Part shown: piece by piece, positions 10,061-19,469 of the stretch
Layout of the letters: every line of letters starts with the position of its first letter
How positions within the stretch are numbered: the stretch's first letter is position 1
Assembly: GCF_009392895.1 (NCBI RefSeq)
Contig: NZ_CP045488.1
Location: 3,100,001 to 3,164,000 of the forward strand
From: Natronorubrum aibiense
GTDB lineage: Archaea; Halobacteriota; Halobacteria; Halobacteriales; Natrialbaceae
Direction of reading: 5' to 3'
DNA length: 64,000 bases
The notes under the pieces: model-generated
What the model saw: the letters and a program-made list of their open reading frames with translations, nothing else
Told to the model about the DNA's origin: nothing
The model's database searches: none
Position numbers and translations under genes: made by a program

Positions 10061-10385
10061 GCCGGGAGCGGTTCGCCGACCGCTGTCTTTTTATTCTGTG
10101 GCCCGATAGTACGGATGCCGGTTTACGGCGCTTTTCACGTCACGACCGGCACTGCGCGTCGCTCCGGCCCGTCGCACGCTCGTTTCCCGGGAACGAGCGA
10201 CTCCACGGCTGCCTCCTCGTCTTCGCCCACATCCTCTTTCGTACCTTCATCGGACACGAGCGCTGGCGACGAGAGCCGGGCGACCCGTTGTCCTGTCGGG
10301 CCCTCCACGGATCGCCGTAAGTGGCGTCCTCGAGCGACCCGTTGCGAAAAAGTAAGGTAGGGGCTTCGCGTTGGTTCTGACAGGA
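10061..10385. other. Intergenic region upstream of pccA, with a TATA-like box
   Basis: 325 bases without a convincing gene. TTTTTATT at 10088-10095 sits 23-27 bases before an ATG at 10115 that opens an 81-codon frame to 10360. That frame encodes a Ser/Thr/Arg-rich, basic peptide unlike the acidic proteins around it, so I do not call it a gene. The box may instead drive a short RNA or a longer leader for pccA. An A-rich GAAAAAGTAAGG at about 10345-10356 is a candidate TATA region for pccA itself. Confidence 0.4.
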
Positions 10386-12221
<1,836 letters not shown>

Positions 12222-12258
12222 CGTCGCGGCGACCGCAACAGCTGCAACCAGTAGTCGA

Positions 12259-12264
12259 TTTTTT
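12259..12264 (+). terminator. T6 tract after pccA
   Basis: Six T on the coding strand, 38 bases after the pccA stop; a plausible archaeal terminator that isolates the next cassette. Confidence 0.4.
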
Positions 12265-12363
12265 CGGACGGTCGGAGCGAACGAGTTCGGTCGCTCGAGC
12301 GGGTGTTCCCACGCGCTGGGAGTTTGGGTGAACGACCTTGCACCCCGTTTCTAACGTGTCGGT

Positions 12364-12669
12364 ATGGTCGAGACGTCACGACTCGAGCGGGTGGAGACTG
12401 ACGAACGGGCCAACCCGGAACCACAGTGGGAGCTGTTCGTCCGCGAGACCGAAGACGGACCGTTGAAACACGTCGGAAGCGTCGCCGCCGCAAACGCCGC
12501 GACGGCCTACGAACACGCCTCGACGCTGTTCGGCGAGTCTGCCGTCGATCTGTGGCTCTGTCCGGCCGCCGAGGTCGAGCGGTACTCGACGCGCGGACTC
12601 GCGGCCGAAACAACCGACGCCGGGGAACGCCGCGAACAGGACCGCCCGCTGGAGGTGAGTGAGACGTGA
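12364..12669 (+). CDS. Small PaaB-like partner of a radical SAM enzyme (Htur_1727-type)
   Basis: 101 residues, overlapping the start of the radical SAM gene by three bases (GTG within the last codons and TGA), so translation is coupled. From memory it matches the 'Htur_1727 family rSAM-partnered candidate RiPP' group. The sequence itself, however, reads like PaaB of phenylacetyl-CoA epoxidase: 'WELFVRE' (22-28), 'HVGSVAAANAATAYEHA' (36-52) and 'DLWLCP' (62-67) follow the PaaB order W-E-x-F-V-R, H-V-G-S, A-x-x-A, and I/L-W-x-x-P. There is no leader/core layout or Cys/Ser-rich core typical of a peptide precursor; a single Cys sits at 66. A folded partner or scaffold seems more likely than a RiPP. 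The first in-frame ATG is used. Confidence 0.75.
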   Translation: MVETSRLERVETDERANPEPQWELFVRETEDGPLKHVGSVAAANAATAYEHASTLFGESAVDLWLCPAAEVERYSTRGLAAETTDAGERREQDRPLEVSET

Positions 12670-13877
12670 TTTCGATCAGCAAACTCCTCTGTGATCTCGA
12701 CGCCGAAGGCGACGGGCTTCGCTACGACGCAGCCGAGGGCTCCTCGAAACCACAGATCTCCGAGGACAAACAGCGCCGCCCGGTCGTCGTCTGGAACACC
12801 ACGCGACGGTGCAACCTCTACTGTTCGCACTGCTATGCCGGCGCGGACCTCGAGTCTGCGCCCGGGGAGTTCTCGACGGCAGAAGCGAAGGCGTTCCTCG
12901 AAGACCTCGCCGACTACGGCGCGCCGGTGATTCTCTTTTCGGGAGGCGAGCCGCTCGTAAGAGACGATCTGGTCGAACTCGTCGACTACGCCGCCGACCT
13001 TGGGCTGCGGCCCGTCCTGTCCTCGAACGGCACCCTGATCACTCGCGAGAAAGCCGCGGCGTTGCGAGACGCCGGGCTGCAGTATGCCGGCATCTCGGTC
13101 GACGGCTTGCCGGAACGAAACGACCGGTTTCGAGGGCAGGAGGGCGCGTTCGATGCCGCCGTCCGCGGAATCGAAAACTGTCTGGACGTCGGCCTGAAGA
13201 CCGGGCTGCGGTACACGATCACCGAGGCTAACGCGGCCGATCTGGAAGGTGTCGTCGACCTCCTCGCCGAGAAGGGGCTGGATCGGTTCTGTTTCTACCA
13301 CCTCGATTACGGTGGCCGCGGGGCCGAGATCGCCGACGCCGATCTCTCGAAGCAGGCGAAACGCGACGCCGTCGATCGAGTGGCGGATCTCACCCTCGAG
13401 TATCACGACCGCGGCGAGGAGATCGAAACGCTACTGGTCGGTAACTACGCCGACGCCGCCTTCCTCGTGGAGTACGCCCGCGAGGAACTCGGCGAGAAGC
13501 AGGCGCAAGTGATCTACGACTACCTCGAGCGAAACGGCGGCGATCCGACGGGCGAGCGAGTCGCAGACGTCGACTACACGGGCAACGTCCACCTGACGCA
13601 GTTCTGGCAGGGCTACAGCCTCGGGAACGTTCGAGACCGGCCGTTCGGCGAGATCTGGGAGGACGAGTCGAATCCGCTGCTCGAGGCGCTTCGCAACCGT
13701 GAGCAGTATCTGATGGGGAAATGTGCGGACTGTCAGTACCAGTCGATCTGTCGCGGTGGCTCGCGACTGCGGGCGCTCGCGGCGACCGGTGACCTGTTCG
13801 CACCGGACCCGCAATGTTATCTCTCGGATACAGAAGTACGCGGCACCAACTCGGCCGTCGGCGCTGGTGCCGATTGA
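12666..13877 (+). CDS. Radical SAM/SPASM protein, partner of the PaaB-like protein
   Basis: 403 residues starting at a GTG that overlaps the preceding stop. The radical SAM cluster motif C-x3-C-x2-C is 'CNLYCSHC' (Cys49, 53, 56), followed by 'LFSGGEPLVRDDL' for SAM binding. The C-terminal SPASM-type region has Cys353, 356, 362 and 384 ('CADCQYQSICRGG'), enough for an extra Fe-S cluster. The N-terminal half strongly recalls AhbC/AhbD/NirJ heme-pathway enzymes ('VWNTTRRCNLYC', 'VLSSNGTLI'). It also fits radical SAM enzymes that modify peptides or mature tungsten enzymes. No heme gene or peptide precursor is adjacent. The dedicated small partner and the facing ubiquitin-fold gene argue for a separate, uncharacterised pathway. 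The enzymatic class is secure; the substrate is unknown. Confidence 0.88.
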   Translation: MISISKLLCDLDAEGDGLRYDAAEGSSKPQISEDKQRRPVVVWNTTRRCNLYCSHCYAGADLESAPGEFSTAEAKAFLEDLADYGAPVILFSGGEPLVRDDLVELVDYAADLGLRPVLSSNGTLITREKAAALRDAGLQYAGISVDGLPERNDRFRGQEGAFDAAVRGIENCLDVGLKTGLRYTITEANAADLEGVVDLLAEKGLDRFCFYHLDYGGRGAEIADADLSKQAKRDAVDRVADLTLEYHDRGEEIETLLVGNYADAAFLVEYAREELGEKQAQVIYDYLERNGGDPTGERVADVDYTGNVHLTQFWQGYSLGNVRDRPFGEIWEDESNPLLEALRNREQYLMGKCADCQYQSICRGGSRLRALAATGDLFAPDPQCYLSDTEVRGTNSAVGAGAD

Positions 13878-13898
13878 ACCGGCAGCGACTCCGTCGGA

Positions 13899-14306
13899 TT
13901 AACAACAGAACATGAACGGGTAGATCAACGCGACTCGGTCACCGTCCTCGAGGATCGTCTCGAGTCCCTCGTAGTGTTCGTTGAACCGGCCGTTGATAGC
14001 AACCCGAGCGAACGTCCGCGTCTGCTCACCTTCGGGGTTTTTCTTCCACGTGCCCGGCAAGTTCTCGGGTGCCGGCGCCCAGCCGTGAGCGGTCGCGTCG
14101 GCTTCCGTCTCGGCGATGAGCATGTCCTCGACATCGTACTCTTCGAAGAACGCCTCGAGGAACTCGCGAAGTCGGTCGCCGGCGAACGTAAACTCGAGTT
14201 CGTGAGCGCCGACGGCCTCGCGGACGTGTCCGGTACACCGGACGGTGACGGTCGTTTCCGACTGTGCCTGTGTCCGTTGCTCCTCGTGAGCCGTTTCGGT
14301 TGCCAT
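13899..14306 (-). CDS. ThiS/MoaD-like beta-grasp protein ending in Cys-Cys
   Basis: 135 residues with a MoaD/ThiS/SAMP-like ending, 'LEDGDRVALIYPFMFCC', and an N-terminal strand region 'TVTVRCTGHVREAVG'. Typical sulfur carriers and archaeal modifiers (SAMPs) end in Gly-Gly, which E1-like enzymes adenylate. Here the last two residues are Cys134-Cys135, so adenylation and isopeptide chemistry of the usual type look impossible. A central insert 'EADATAHGWAPAPENLPGTWKKNPEG' type region (shortened here) lengthens it beyond the usual 80-95 residues. I recall such proteins being annotated 'pterin cluster protein' near aldehyde ferredoxin oxidoreductases. The stop is 21 bases from the stop of the radical SAM gene, which faces it. 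I start at ATG 14306 (MATETAHEE). Confidence 0.75.
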   Translation of the reverse strand: MATETAHEEQRTQAQSETTVTVRCTGHVREAVGAHELEFTFAGDRLREFLEAFFEEYDVEDMLIAETEADATAHGWAPAPENLPGTWKKNPEGEQTRTFARVAINGRFNEHYEGLETILEDGDRVALIYPFMFCC

Positions 14307-14393
14307 ATCGATGGTACGATCCCGCTCGGCGAAACCTCTTTTCCGAACATGTTCGACCATCAGCGTCCACGGATTCGAGCTACCTCGAGTCCG

Positions 14394-15005
14394 TCACTCT
14401 CGCGGAGAAACGCCGACGTCCGGTGGCTGACGGGTCGTTTCGATCGTCGTCGCGACGAGTTCCCCGTACTCTTTCGCGGAGTGGTCGCCATCGTTGTACG
14501 CGTGGGCCCACGTCGCATCGACTTCGGCTGCGCCGAACGATGCCGGTGCGTCATCCAGAATCGTGACTTCGAGTGCGACGACGTCGTATCCGGCGTCGAG
14601 TAACGCAGCGAACGCACCCGCGATCGAGGCAACGTCGTGGAGGGTCCCCGCCGCGCCCCGTTTCGTGTCCCGGTACTCCATCGTGAGTACGTCTCGGTCC
14701 CGTTCGACGGACTCGACCTCGAGCGCAGCGTCGTCGAACGCTGCTTCGAACGCCGCTTCGTCGGCAATGTCCATCTTGGCCAGCGCCTCGATCCGTTCCT
14801 CGAGGATCTCTGTCCGTTCGGTGACGGGCAGTCCCGGCGTCAACTCGGCGGTTGGCCACTTCTTGTTCGCTGGCAGTTCGTCACCGATCTCTTCGGTACA
14901 CCCGCTCAGGAGTCCCGTTCCCACGACACCGCTCAACTGGAGGACCCGTCGACGTGTCGGCGTCCCCGTCCGTGTTCCGTCTGTCGGGGACGAGTCCGGG
15001 CTCAT
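14394..15005 (-). CDS. Tat-exported lipoprotein of unknown function
   Basis: 203 residues. The N-terminus carries a twin-arginine signal 'TRRRVLQLSGVVGTGL' (Arg 18-20) directly followed by a lipobox 'LSGC' with Cys36, so it should be exported folded and anchored by lipid on the outer face of the membrane, as is usual in haloarchaea. The mature part is acidic, with a helical region 'ERTEILEERIEALAKMDIAD' type and later beta segments; I do not recognise a family. I start at ATG 15005 (MSPDSSPTDG), because upstream codons read into non-family sequence. It is transcribed in the same direction as the ubiquitin-fold gene, 87 bases before it, so the two may form an operon. Confidence 0.8.
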   Translation of the reverse strand: MSPDSSPTDGTRTGTPTRRRVLQLSGVVGTGLLSGCTEEIGDELPANKKWPTAELTPGLPVTERTEILEERIEALAKMDIADEAAFEAAFDDAALEVESVERDRDVLTMEYRDTKRGAAGTLHDVASIAGAFAALLDAGYDVVALEVTILDDAPASFGAAEVDATWAHAYNDGDHSAKEYGELVATTIETTRQPPDVGVSPRE

Positions 15006-15098
15006 ACTCGATGCTCGGCGCTGAGAGTCATAGAAATTGGTTCTGCATGCGCCGGCACCGAACCCAAACGCCACGTTCCCGTTAGGTTACAGACAGCG

Positions 15099-16361
15099 AT
15101 GGTCCTCGAGTTGACCGAGATCGGCTTCGTCGTAATCGGAATCGTACTGTTCGGCGTCGCAGTGCTGCCGCGATTCGTTTCCGATCGACCGATTTCGCTG
15201 CCGATCTTTTTTGTCTCGTTCGGGCTGCTCGTTTTCAGCCTGCCGATCGGGCTGCCGCCGCCCGACCCACTCGAGCAGGGTGAGACGACCGAACGACTCG
15301 CCGAACTCGGCGTTATCATCGCCTTGATGGCACTCGGGCTGAAGCTCGATCGGCCGCCGGGTCTGCGGGCGTGGGCGTCGACGTGGCGGTTGCTCGTGAT
15401 CACAATGCCGCTGTCGATCGCCGGCGTCGCGGTGCTCGGGTGGTCCGTCGGCCTCGTCGTTCCAACAGCACTCCTGTTGGGTGCGTGTATCGCACCGACC
15501 GATCCCGTTCTGGCGTCGGAAGTGCAGGTCGAGAAACCCGGTTCGGGGACTGAAGCACAGCGGCTGCCGTCGGCGGCTGGCCGCGAGGACGAAGTTCGGT
15601 TCGCACTCTCGTCCGAGGCCGGGTTGAACGACGGCTTCGCGTTTCCGTTTACGAATCTGGCGATCGCGATCGCGCTCGTCGGCATCGCACCCGGTAACTG
15701 GCTCGGCGAGTGGCTCCTGATCGACGTCGGCTACCGGATCGTCGTCGGCGTCCTCGCTGGAATCATCCTCGGTCGACTCACTGCGTGGGTGATCTTCTGG
15801 GCGAGTTCCGAGACGCAACTCGCTCGATCCGTTCAGGGACTCGAGGCTGTCGCTGGAACGCTCGCCATCTACGGAGTCACCGAACTCGTCGGCGGGTACG
15901 GTTTCATCGCTGTCTTCACCGCAGCAGTGACGATTCGCAGCTACGAGCGCTCACACGACTACAACCAGTCGCTCCACGAAATCAGCGAACTGGCGGAGCA
16001 AACGATGATGGGGCTCATCATGGTGTTTTTCGGCGGTGCGATCGCTGGTGGACTCCTTTCGCCGCTGACCACGAACGCCGTCATCGCGGCCGTGGCGATC
16101 GTCTTTCTCGTCCGACCGATCGCCGGTATCGTCGGTCTGCTCGGATTCGATCGGCAGTGGCGCGAGCGGCTGCCCATCGCGTTTTTCGGCGTTCGCGGAA
16201 TCGGTTCGTTCTACTACCTCGCACACGGGTTGAACGAGGGCGCATTCCCCGATGCTGCTCTCGTCTGGGCACTCGCCGGTGCAGTCGTCCTCATCTCGAT
16301 CGTCGTTCACGGAATCACTGCGACACCGACGGTCAACTATCTGGAAGCGACCGGCGAGTAA
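15099..16361 (+). CDS. Cation:proton antiporter (CPA1, NhaP-like)
   Basis: 420 residues with about 12 hydrophobic segments. Visible CPA signatures are 'MALGLKLDRPPG' early, 'GACIAPTDPVLASEV' and 'SSEAGLNDGFAFPF', where the Asn-Asp pair is the ion-binding site of sodium/proton antiporters. It exports sodium (or potassium) in exchange for protons across the cytoplasmic membrane, supporting sodium exclusion in a salt-in cell. The frame is open far upstream, but membrane topology and the divergent lipoprotein gene place the start at ATG 15099 (MVLELTEIGF). There is no C-terminal RCK or UspA domain, so gating is probably by pH. It appears monocistronic. Confidence 0.9.
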   Translation: MVLELTEIGFVVIGIVLFGVAVLPRFVSDRPISLPIFFVSFGLLVFSLPIGLPPPDPLEQGETTERLAELGVIIALMALGLKLDRPPGLRAWASTWRLLVITMPLSIAGVAVLGWSVGLVVPTALLLGACIAPTDPVLASEVQVEKPGSGTEAQRLPSAAGREDEVRFALSSEAGLNDGFAFPFTNLAIAIALVGIAPGNWLGEWLLIDVGYRIVVGVLAGIILGRLTAWVIFWASSETQLARSVQGLEAVAGTLAIYGVTELVGGYGFIAVFTAAVTIRSYERSHDYNQSLHEISELAEQTMMGLIMVFFGGAIAGGLLSPLTTNAVIAAVAIVFLVRPIAGIVGLLGFDRQWRERLPIAFFGVRGIGSFYYLAHGLNEGAFPDAALVWALAGAVVLISIVVHGITATPTVNYLEATGE

Positions 16362-16648
16362 CCGTTGAACGTGGGGAGCACAAACAGCGTCTTGACGACG
16401 GATACCGGCTGGGTGGGTCTGGTATGGTGGCGGCTCTCGATCAGGTTTCGACGGCGAGTTACACTCAATGAAACCATTTCGACGAATACAATCGGTGCCT
16501 GTAAGTCGAACGTTCCCGTTCAAATCGTTTCATAGATAACGATCGTCATAATATTCATCTCGATCAAAAATGAACGATATACACTAGAGTACAAATACAC
16601 ACATTACAACCCGTAACTGAACAAGAAGAGTAGATTGACGACAGAGGA

Positions 16649-16655
16649 TTTATAT
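16649..16655 (+). promoter_or_regulatory. TATA box of the HalOD1 gene
   Basis: TTTATAT centred 28 bases before the ATG at 16680. It argues for that start over the ATG at 16659 or the TTG at 16635, which lie too close to or before the box. Confidence 0.6.
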
Positions 16656-16679
16656 CCGATGACCGAAAGAGTCCGTCCA

Positions 16680-16970
16680 ATGCTACTCTCAGTCGATCGT
16701 TCAGACACCACCGGTATGCACTCCGTAAGCTTCGACGTTATCGCTGCCGTTGCCGAGAAAGAGGGTGTCGATCCGATGGACATCGAACCCCCGGAGTACG
16801 ACGCGTTGTACGAAGCGATTAATCCAGAAGCACTCGATGCACTGTTCGCACCGCGAGAGGACGGCTCACAGCGTGCAAACGGCCGCGTCGAATTCCCGTT
16901 CTGTGGCTATCAGATCATCGTCGATAGTAACGGCGAGGTCACCGCTGTCGACCGAGACGACGTTCGATAG
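16680..16970 (+). CDS. HalOD1 output-domain protein
   Basis: 96 residues matching the haloarchaeal output domain 1 (HalOD1): 'SVSFDVIAAVAEKEGVDPMDIEPPEYDALYEAINPEALDALF'-type sequence (key parts VIAAVAEKEGVDP and LYEAINPEALDALF) and the C-terminal beta unit 'VEFPFCGYQIIVDSNGEV'. In longer proteins the domain follows receiver domains; as a stand-alone protein its function is unknown. The start was chosen from the TATA box spacing. The 300 bases before it are AT-rich and gene-free from the antiporter stop. A second HalOD1 gene lies at 53223-53546. Confidence 0.85.
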   Translation: MLLSVDRSDTTGMHSVSFDVIAAVAEKEGVDPMDIEPPEYDALYEAINPEALDALFAPREDGSQRANGRVEFPFCGYQIIVDSNGEVTAVDRDDVR

Positions 16971-16995
16971 ACCACTCGTCTGTCCGTGTCCGCGA

Positions 16996-17418
16996 TCAGT
17001 GACTAGCCGCGTCGATCCGCCGTCGCCAGTCGTCCGGGATCGCCTCCGACTGGCCGGTTTCCTGATCGACGAGTACCTGCACGGTTCGTGCCGTCGCCGC
17101 CCGCTTGCCGTCTGCTCGGATCTCGTACTCCATCGGGAGACTCGAGGTACCGAGCGCTGACACACGGAGCGCAACGGTAACGTCCGCGTCGGCCTCGATC
17201 GGTCGGACGTAATCGATCTCTAAGTTCGCGAGGACGGTGCCCACATCGACCAGCGAGACGTCGACGACGTCCTCGAAGTACGCCTGTCGGGCCTCCTCGA
17301 GATACGTCGCGTACGTTGCGTTGTTGACGTGGCCCATGAAGTCGATGTCACGAAGTCGAACGTCGATCGGAACCACGTAGTCGTAGCCGTCGGCACTCTC
17401 GTCGCTGTCGTCGCTCAT
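16996..17418 (-). CDS. Acyl-CoA thioesterase (4-hydroxybenzoyl-CoA thioesterase/hotdog fold)
   Basis: 140 residues with the 4HBT hotdog signature 'RLRDIDFMGHVNNATYATYLEEAR', in which the Asp before Met-Gly-His is the usual catalytic residue. Such enzymes hydrolyse acyl-CoA thioesters in the cytoplasm; chain-length preference cannot be read here. An upstream frame extends to 17973 but is a shadow of the exonuclease gene. The ATG at 17418 (MSDDSDESAD) gives a normal-length protein with an acidic lead. It is transcribed after the RNase H-like gene, 53 bases downstream of it on the same strand, so the two could be cotranscribed. Confidence 0.88.
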   Translation of the reverse strand: MSDDSDESADGYDYVVPIDVRLRDIDFMGHVNNATYATYLEEARQAYFEDVVDVSLVDVGTVLANLEIDYVRPIEADADVTVALRVSALGTSSLPMEYEIRADGKRAATARTVQVLVDQETGQSEAIPDDWRRRIDAASH

Positions 17419-17471
17419 TGTCGCCTGCCGACGGCCGCAACCGCCGTATAAGTACGCATTGGGGCGAGTCG

Positions 17472-18224
17472 CTACTCGTCGACACACGCTGCTTCGAAGA
17501 CGGTCTCGTGAAGCCGATCCGCGACGATTTTCATCAGCGGCTCCATATTTCGCGTGTCCGCGCGATTGTACTCGACGAGCGTCTCGAGTGCGCCGTCGTC
17601 GCCGCGTTCGTACTCGTGCCAGAGGCGGACGGCGTCGCGACCGCTGATGTCGGGCCGGTCGCGTTCGATGCCGAGGTCGCGTTCGATCGCTTTCAGCCCG
17701 CCGTCGAGGCCGAGTTTCTTGCAGGGGTACATGAGATCGACGTGGGGCGTCGTCACGTCGAGGTCGTAACACGTCTCGAGGAAGGGGACGTCGAAGCGCT
17801 GACCGTTGAACGTCACCAACAGTGACGACGCCTCGAGTTCGGCCTCGAGCCGTCGGGCCGTCAGGTCGCGGCCGTTGACGAACGTCTTCGTCTCGCTGCC
17901 GCGGTGGACGCTGACGGTCGTGACGTCGTTGCTCGCCGCGTCGAGCCCGGTCGTCTCGATGTCCAGAAAGCAAGTCTGTTCGCTAACGTTCTCGTAACAC
18001 CGCCACCGGCTGGCAGCCGGCAGCGCCTCGGCGAACGGCGCGACGTTGCCGCGCTCGAGGTGGGTTCGACCCTCGTCGATAAACGACTCGATCCGGTCGG
18101 CTACCGTATCGCCGACTACGCTGCCGTCGAACTCGTCCCAGTGGGTGATCCCCTGTTGCCAGAGGCGGCGTTCCGTCTTCTCCCCGACGCCGCGGACGGG
18201 AATGAAGCTGTTCTCGATTCGCAC
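17472..18224 (-). CDS. RNase H-like / DEDD exonuclease family protein (YprB-like)
   Basis: 250 residues. The N-terminal 'IPVRGVGEKTERRLWQQGI' resembles a helix-hairpin-helix DNA-contact motif. The catalytic domain shows the DEDD acids: 'CFLDIETTGLD' (Asp and Glu), 'TFNGQRFDVPFL' (Asp) and 'YNRADT' (Tyr-x3-Asp, the DEDDy arrangement). This matches the YprB / RNase_H_2 group of predicted 3'-5' exonucleases. A role in DNA or RNA processing is expected, but no substrate is established. It begins at ATG 18224 (MRIENSFIPV). A thioesterase gene follows on the same strand. Confidence 0.85.
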   Translation of the reverse strand: MRIENSFIPVRGVGEKTERRLWQQGITHWDEFDGSVVGDTVADRIESFIDEGRTHLERGNVAPFAEALPAASRWRCYENVSEQTCFLDIETTGLDAASNDVTTVSVHRGSETKTFVNGRDLTARRLEAELEASSLLVTFNGQRFDVPFLETCYDLDVTTPHVDLMYPCKKLGLDGGLKAIERDLGIERDRPDISGRDAVRLWHEYERGDDGALETLVEYNRADTRNMEPLMKIVADRLHETVFEAACVDE

Positions 18225-18324
18225 ATGCCTTCGAGGGTGGCGAGCGAACTAAAAGCGATTGAATCGCCGCGCCGTCACCGGAGTGACCGGCCGGCTTTTG
18301 AGAGCGGCCGCCGTAGACGACCGT

Positions 18325-19113
18325 ATGGTCGACCACGACGACGAACTCCTCGCGGCCGTTCGCGAACTCACGCGGACGATCGAGGCCCTCCAGCAGGACC
18401 TCGAGTCAACGCAGCGCCGACCGCGGCTTCGACCGTCACCACTGCGGCCCCCGACGCCTCGAGAGCTACTTGAGTTCACCGACGAGGTCGCCATCCCCGC
18501 GACGATCGCCGTCCTCGAGACCAGCGTGCGCGCGCTCGAGGGATTCCAGCGGGCGCTTGCACTCGCACGGACCGAGCGGGACGTTCGTGACCGAACCACC
18601 GAGGCCACGAGCGCCACGAACGAGCGGGCACGCGAGCTCCGGCAGACGACGCTGTCACAGCTCGACGGCGTGTTAGCCCGCCTGCAGCAGGCTGCACGCG
18701 ATGGAACGCTCCCCGCCGACGAGAGCGCACGCGAATTGCTCGCCGAGGCCCGCGAGCTACGCGACGACATCGACAGTCGCCTTCGAGACGCCGGCACCGA
18801 CGTCGACCGGCAACAGATCGACCGGACGGAGTCGACGGATGTCGTTCGGATCGACGTACAGGAGGGGCGGCCCGACGACCTGCAGGATGGCGTGGCTCCC
18901 GACAACCGCGACGATCCTGCCTCTCGCGTCGACGTCGACGCTGAACTCGAGACGCTGAAAGAGCAGTATGGAGACGACGAAGCCGAGAACGATATTCCGG
19001 ACACCGCGTCCGAAAACGCGGACCGTGAAAACGAGGGCGCTGATGAGAACGGCGAAACGACCGATTCCGACGGCGACGACGATGACGTCGCCGGTTCCGA
19101 CTCCGAGAGTTAG
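18325..19113 (+). CDS. Coiled-coil acidic protein, unknown function
   Basis: 262 residues. Residues about 5-40 and 65-170 are strongly helical with heptad-like Leu/Ala spacing ('LLAAVRELTRTIEALQQDLE', 'LDGVLARLQQAARDG'), suggesting coiled coils. The last 80 residues are a Glu/Asp-rich disordered tail ending in Ser-Glu-Ser. There is no membrane segment or catalytic motif. It resembles conserved haloarchaeal proteins of unknown function; I cannot name the family. The start at ATG 18325 (MVDHDDELLA) is preferred over a frame opening at 18259, because the earlier residues are basic and unlike the rest. Its stop overlaps the stop of the convergent OB-fold gene by two bases. Confidence 0.7.
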   Translation: MVDHDDELLAAVRELTRTIEALQQDLESTQRRPRLRPSPLRPPTPRELLEFTDEVAIPATIAVLETSVRALEGFQRALALARTERDVRDRTTEATSATNERARELRQTTLSQLDGVLARLQQAARDGTLPADESARELLAEARELRDDIDSRLRDAGTDVDRQQIDRTESTDVVRIDVQEGRPDDLQDGVAPDNRDDPASRVDVDAELETLKEQYGDDEAENDIPDTASENADRENEGADENGETTDSDGDDDDVAGSDSES

Positions 19114-19469
19114 ACCGGCTCGAACCGGTAGCCATCCCAGTCCTGACTTTCGGGTTCGCGAATGCCGGCCCCGGGTTCGCGGAGTTCCTCGACGTAGACC
19201 GGTTCGACTTCGTCGCCGGTCTCGACGTCGTCAGTCGTCAACTGGACGATTGCGCGCACTGGCTCGCTGTCAACGTCGAACTCGACGATCGCGAGCGTGT
19301 TCGGCTCGCGGACGCCGGGCGGCGTCGCCGTACTCTTCGTCCACGTCACGACCTCAGCGGTGTACTCGCTGAGATCAACCGTGTCGACCGGTTCCGTGCC
19401 GCCGGGACCGCGCGGGTGTCCGGGGTAGCTGATCGAACCGTCCTCGTACTCGTACGCTTCCATCGTCAT
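19110..19469 (-). CDS. OB-fold (DUF35-type) thiolase partner, lacking the zinc ribbon
   Basis: 119 residues. The pattern 'YTAEVVTWTKSTATPPG' plus 'LAIVEFDVDSEPVRAIVQL' and 'DDVETGDEVEPVYVE' is that of the C-terminal OB-fold of DUF35 proteins. These bind CoA and bridge thiolase to HMG-CoA synthase in archaea. The usual N-terminal four-Cys zinc ribbon is absent; there is not a single Cys in the protein. The start overlaps the thiolase stop by four bases (ATGA), so the pair is translationally coupled and surely forms a complex. A second Met two codons in (19463) is possible. Confidence 0.85.
   Translation of the reverse strand: MTMEAYEYEDGSISYPGHPRGPGGTEPVDTVDLSEYTAEVVTWTKSTATPPGVREPNTLAIVEFDVDSEPVRAIVQLTTDDVETGDEVEPVYVEELREPGAGIREPESQDWDGYRFEPV

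Noticed and set aside
10115..10360. 81-codon plus-strand frame with a TATA-like box
   Set aside because: The product is basic, Ser/Arg-rich and without haloarchaeal acidic character; no family is recognised. The box may drive another RNA.
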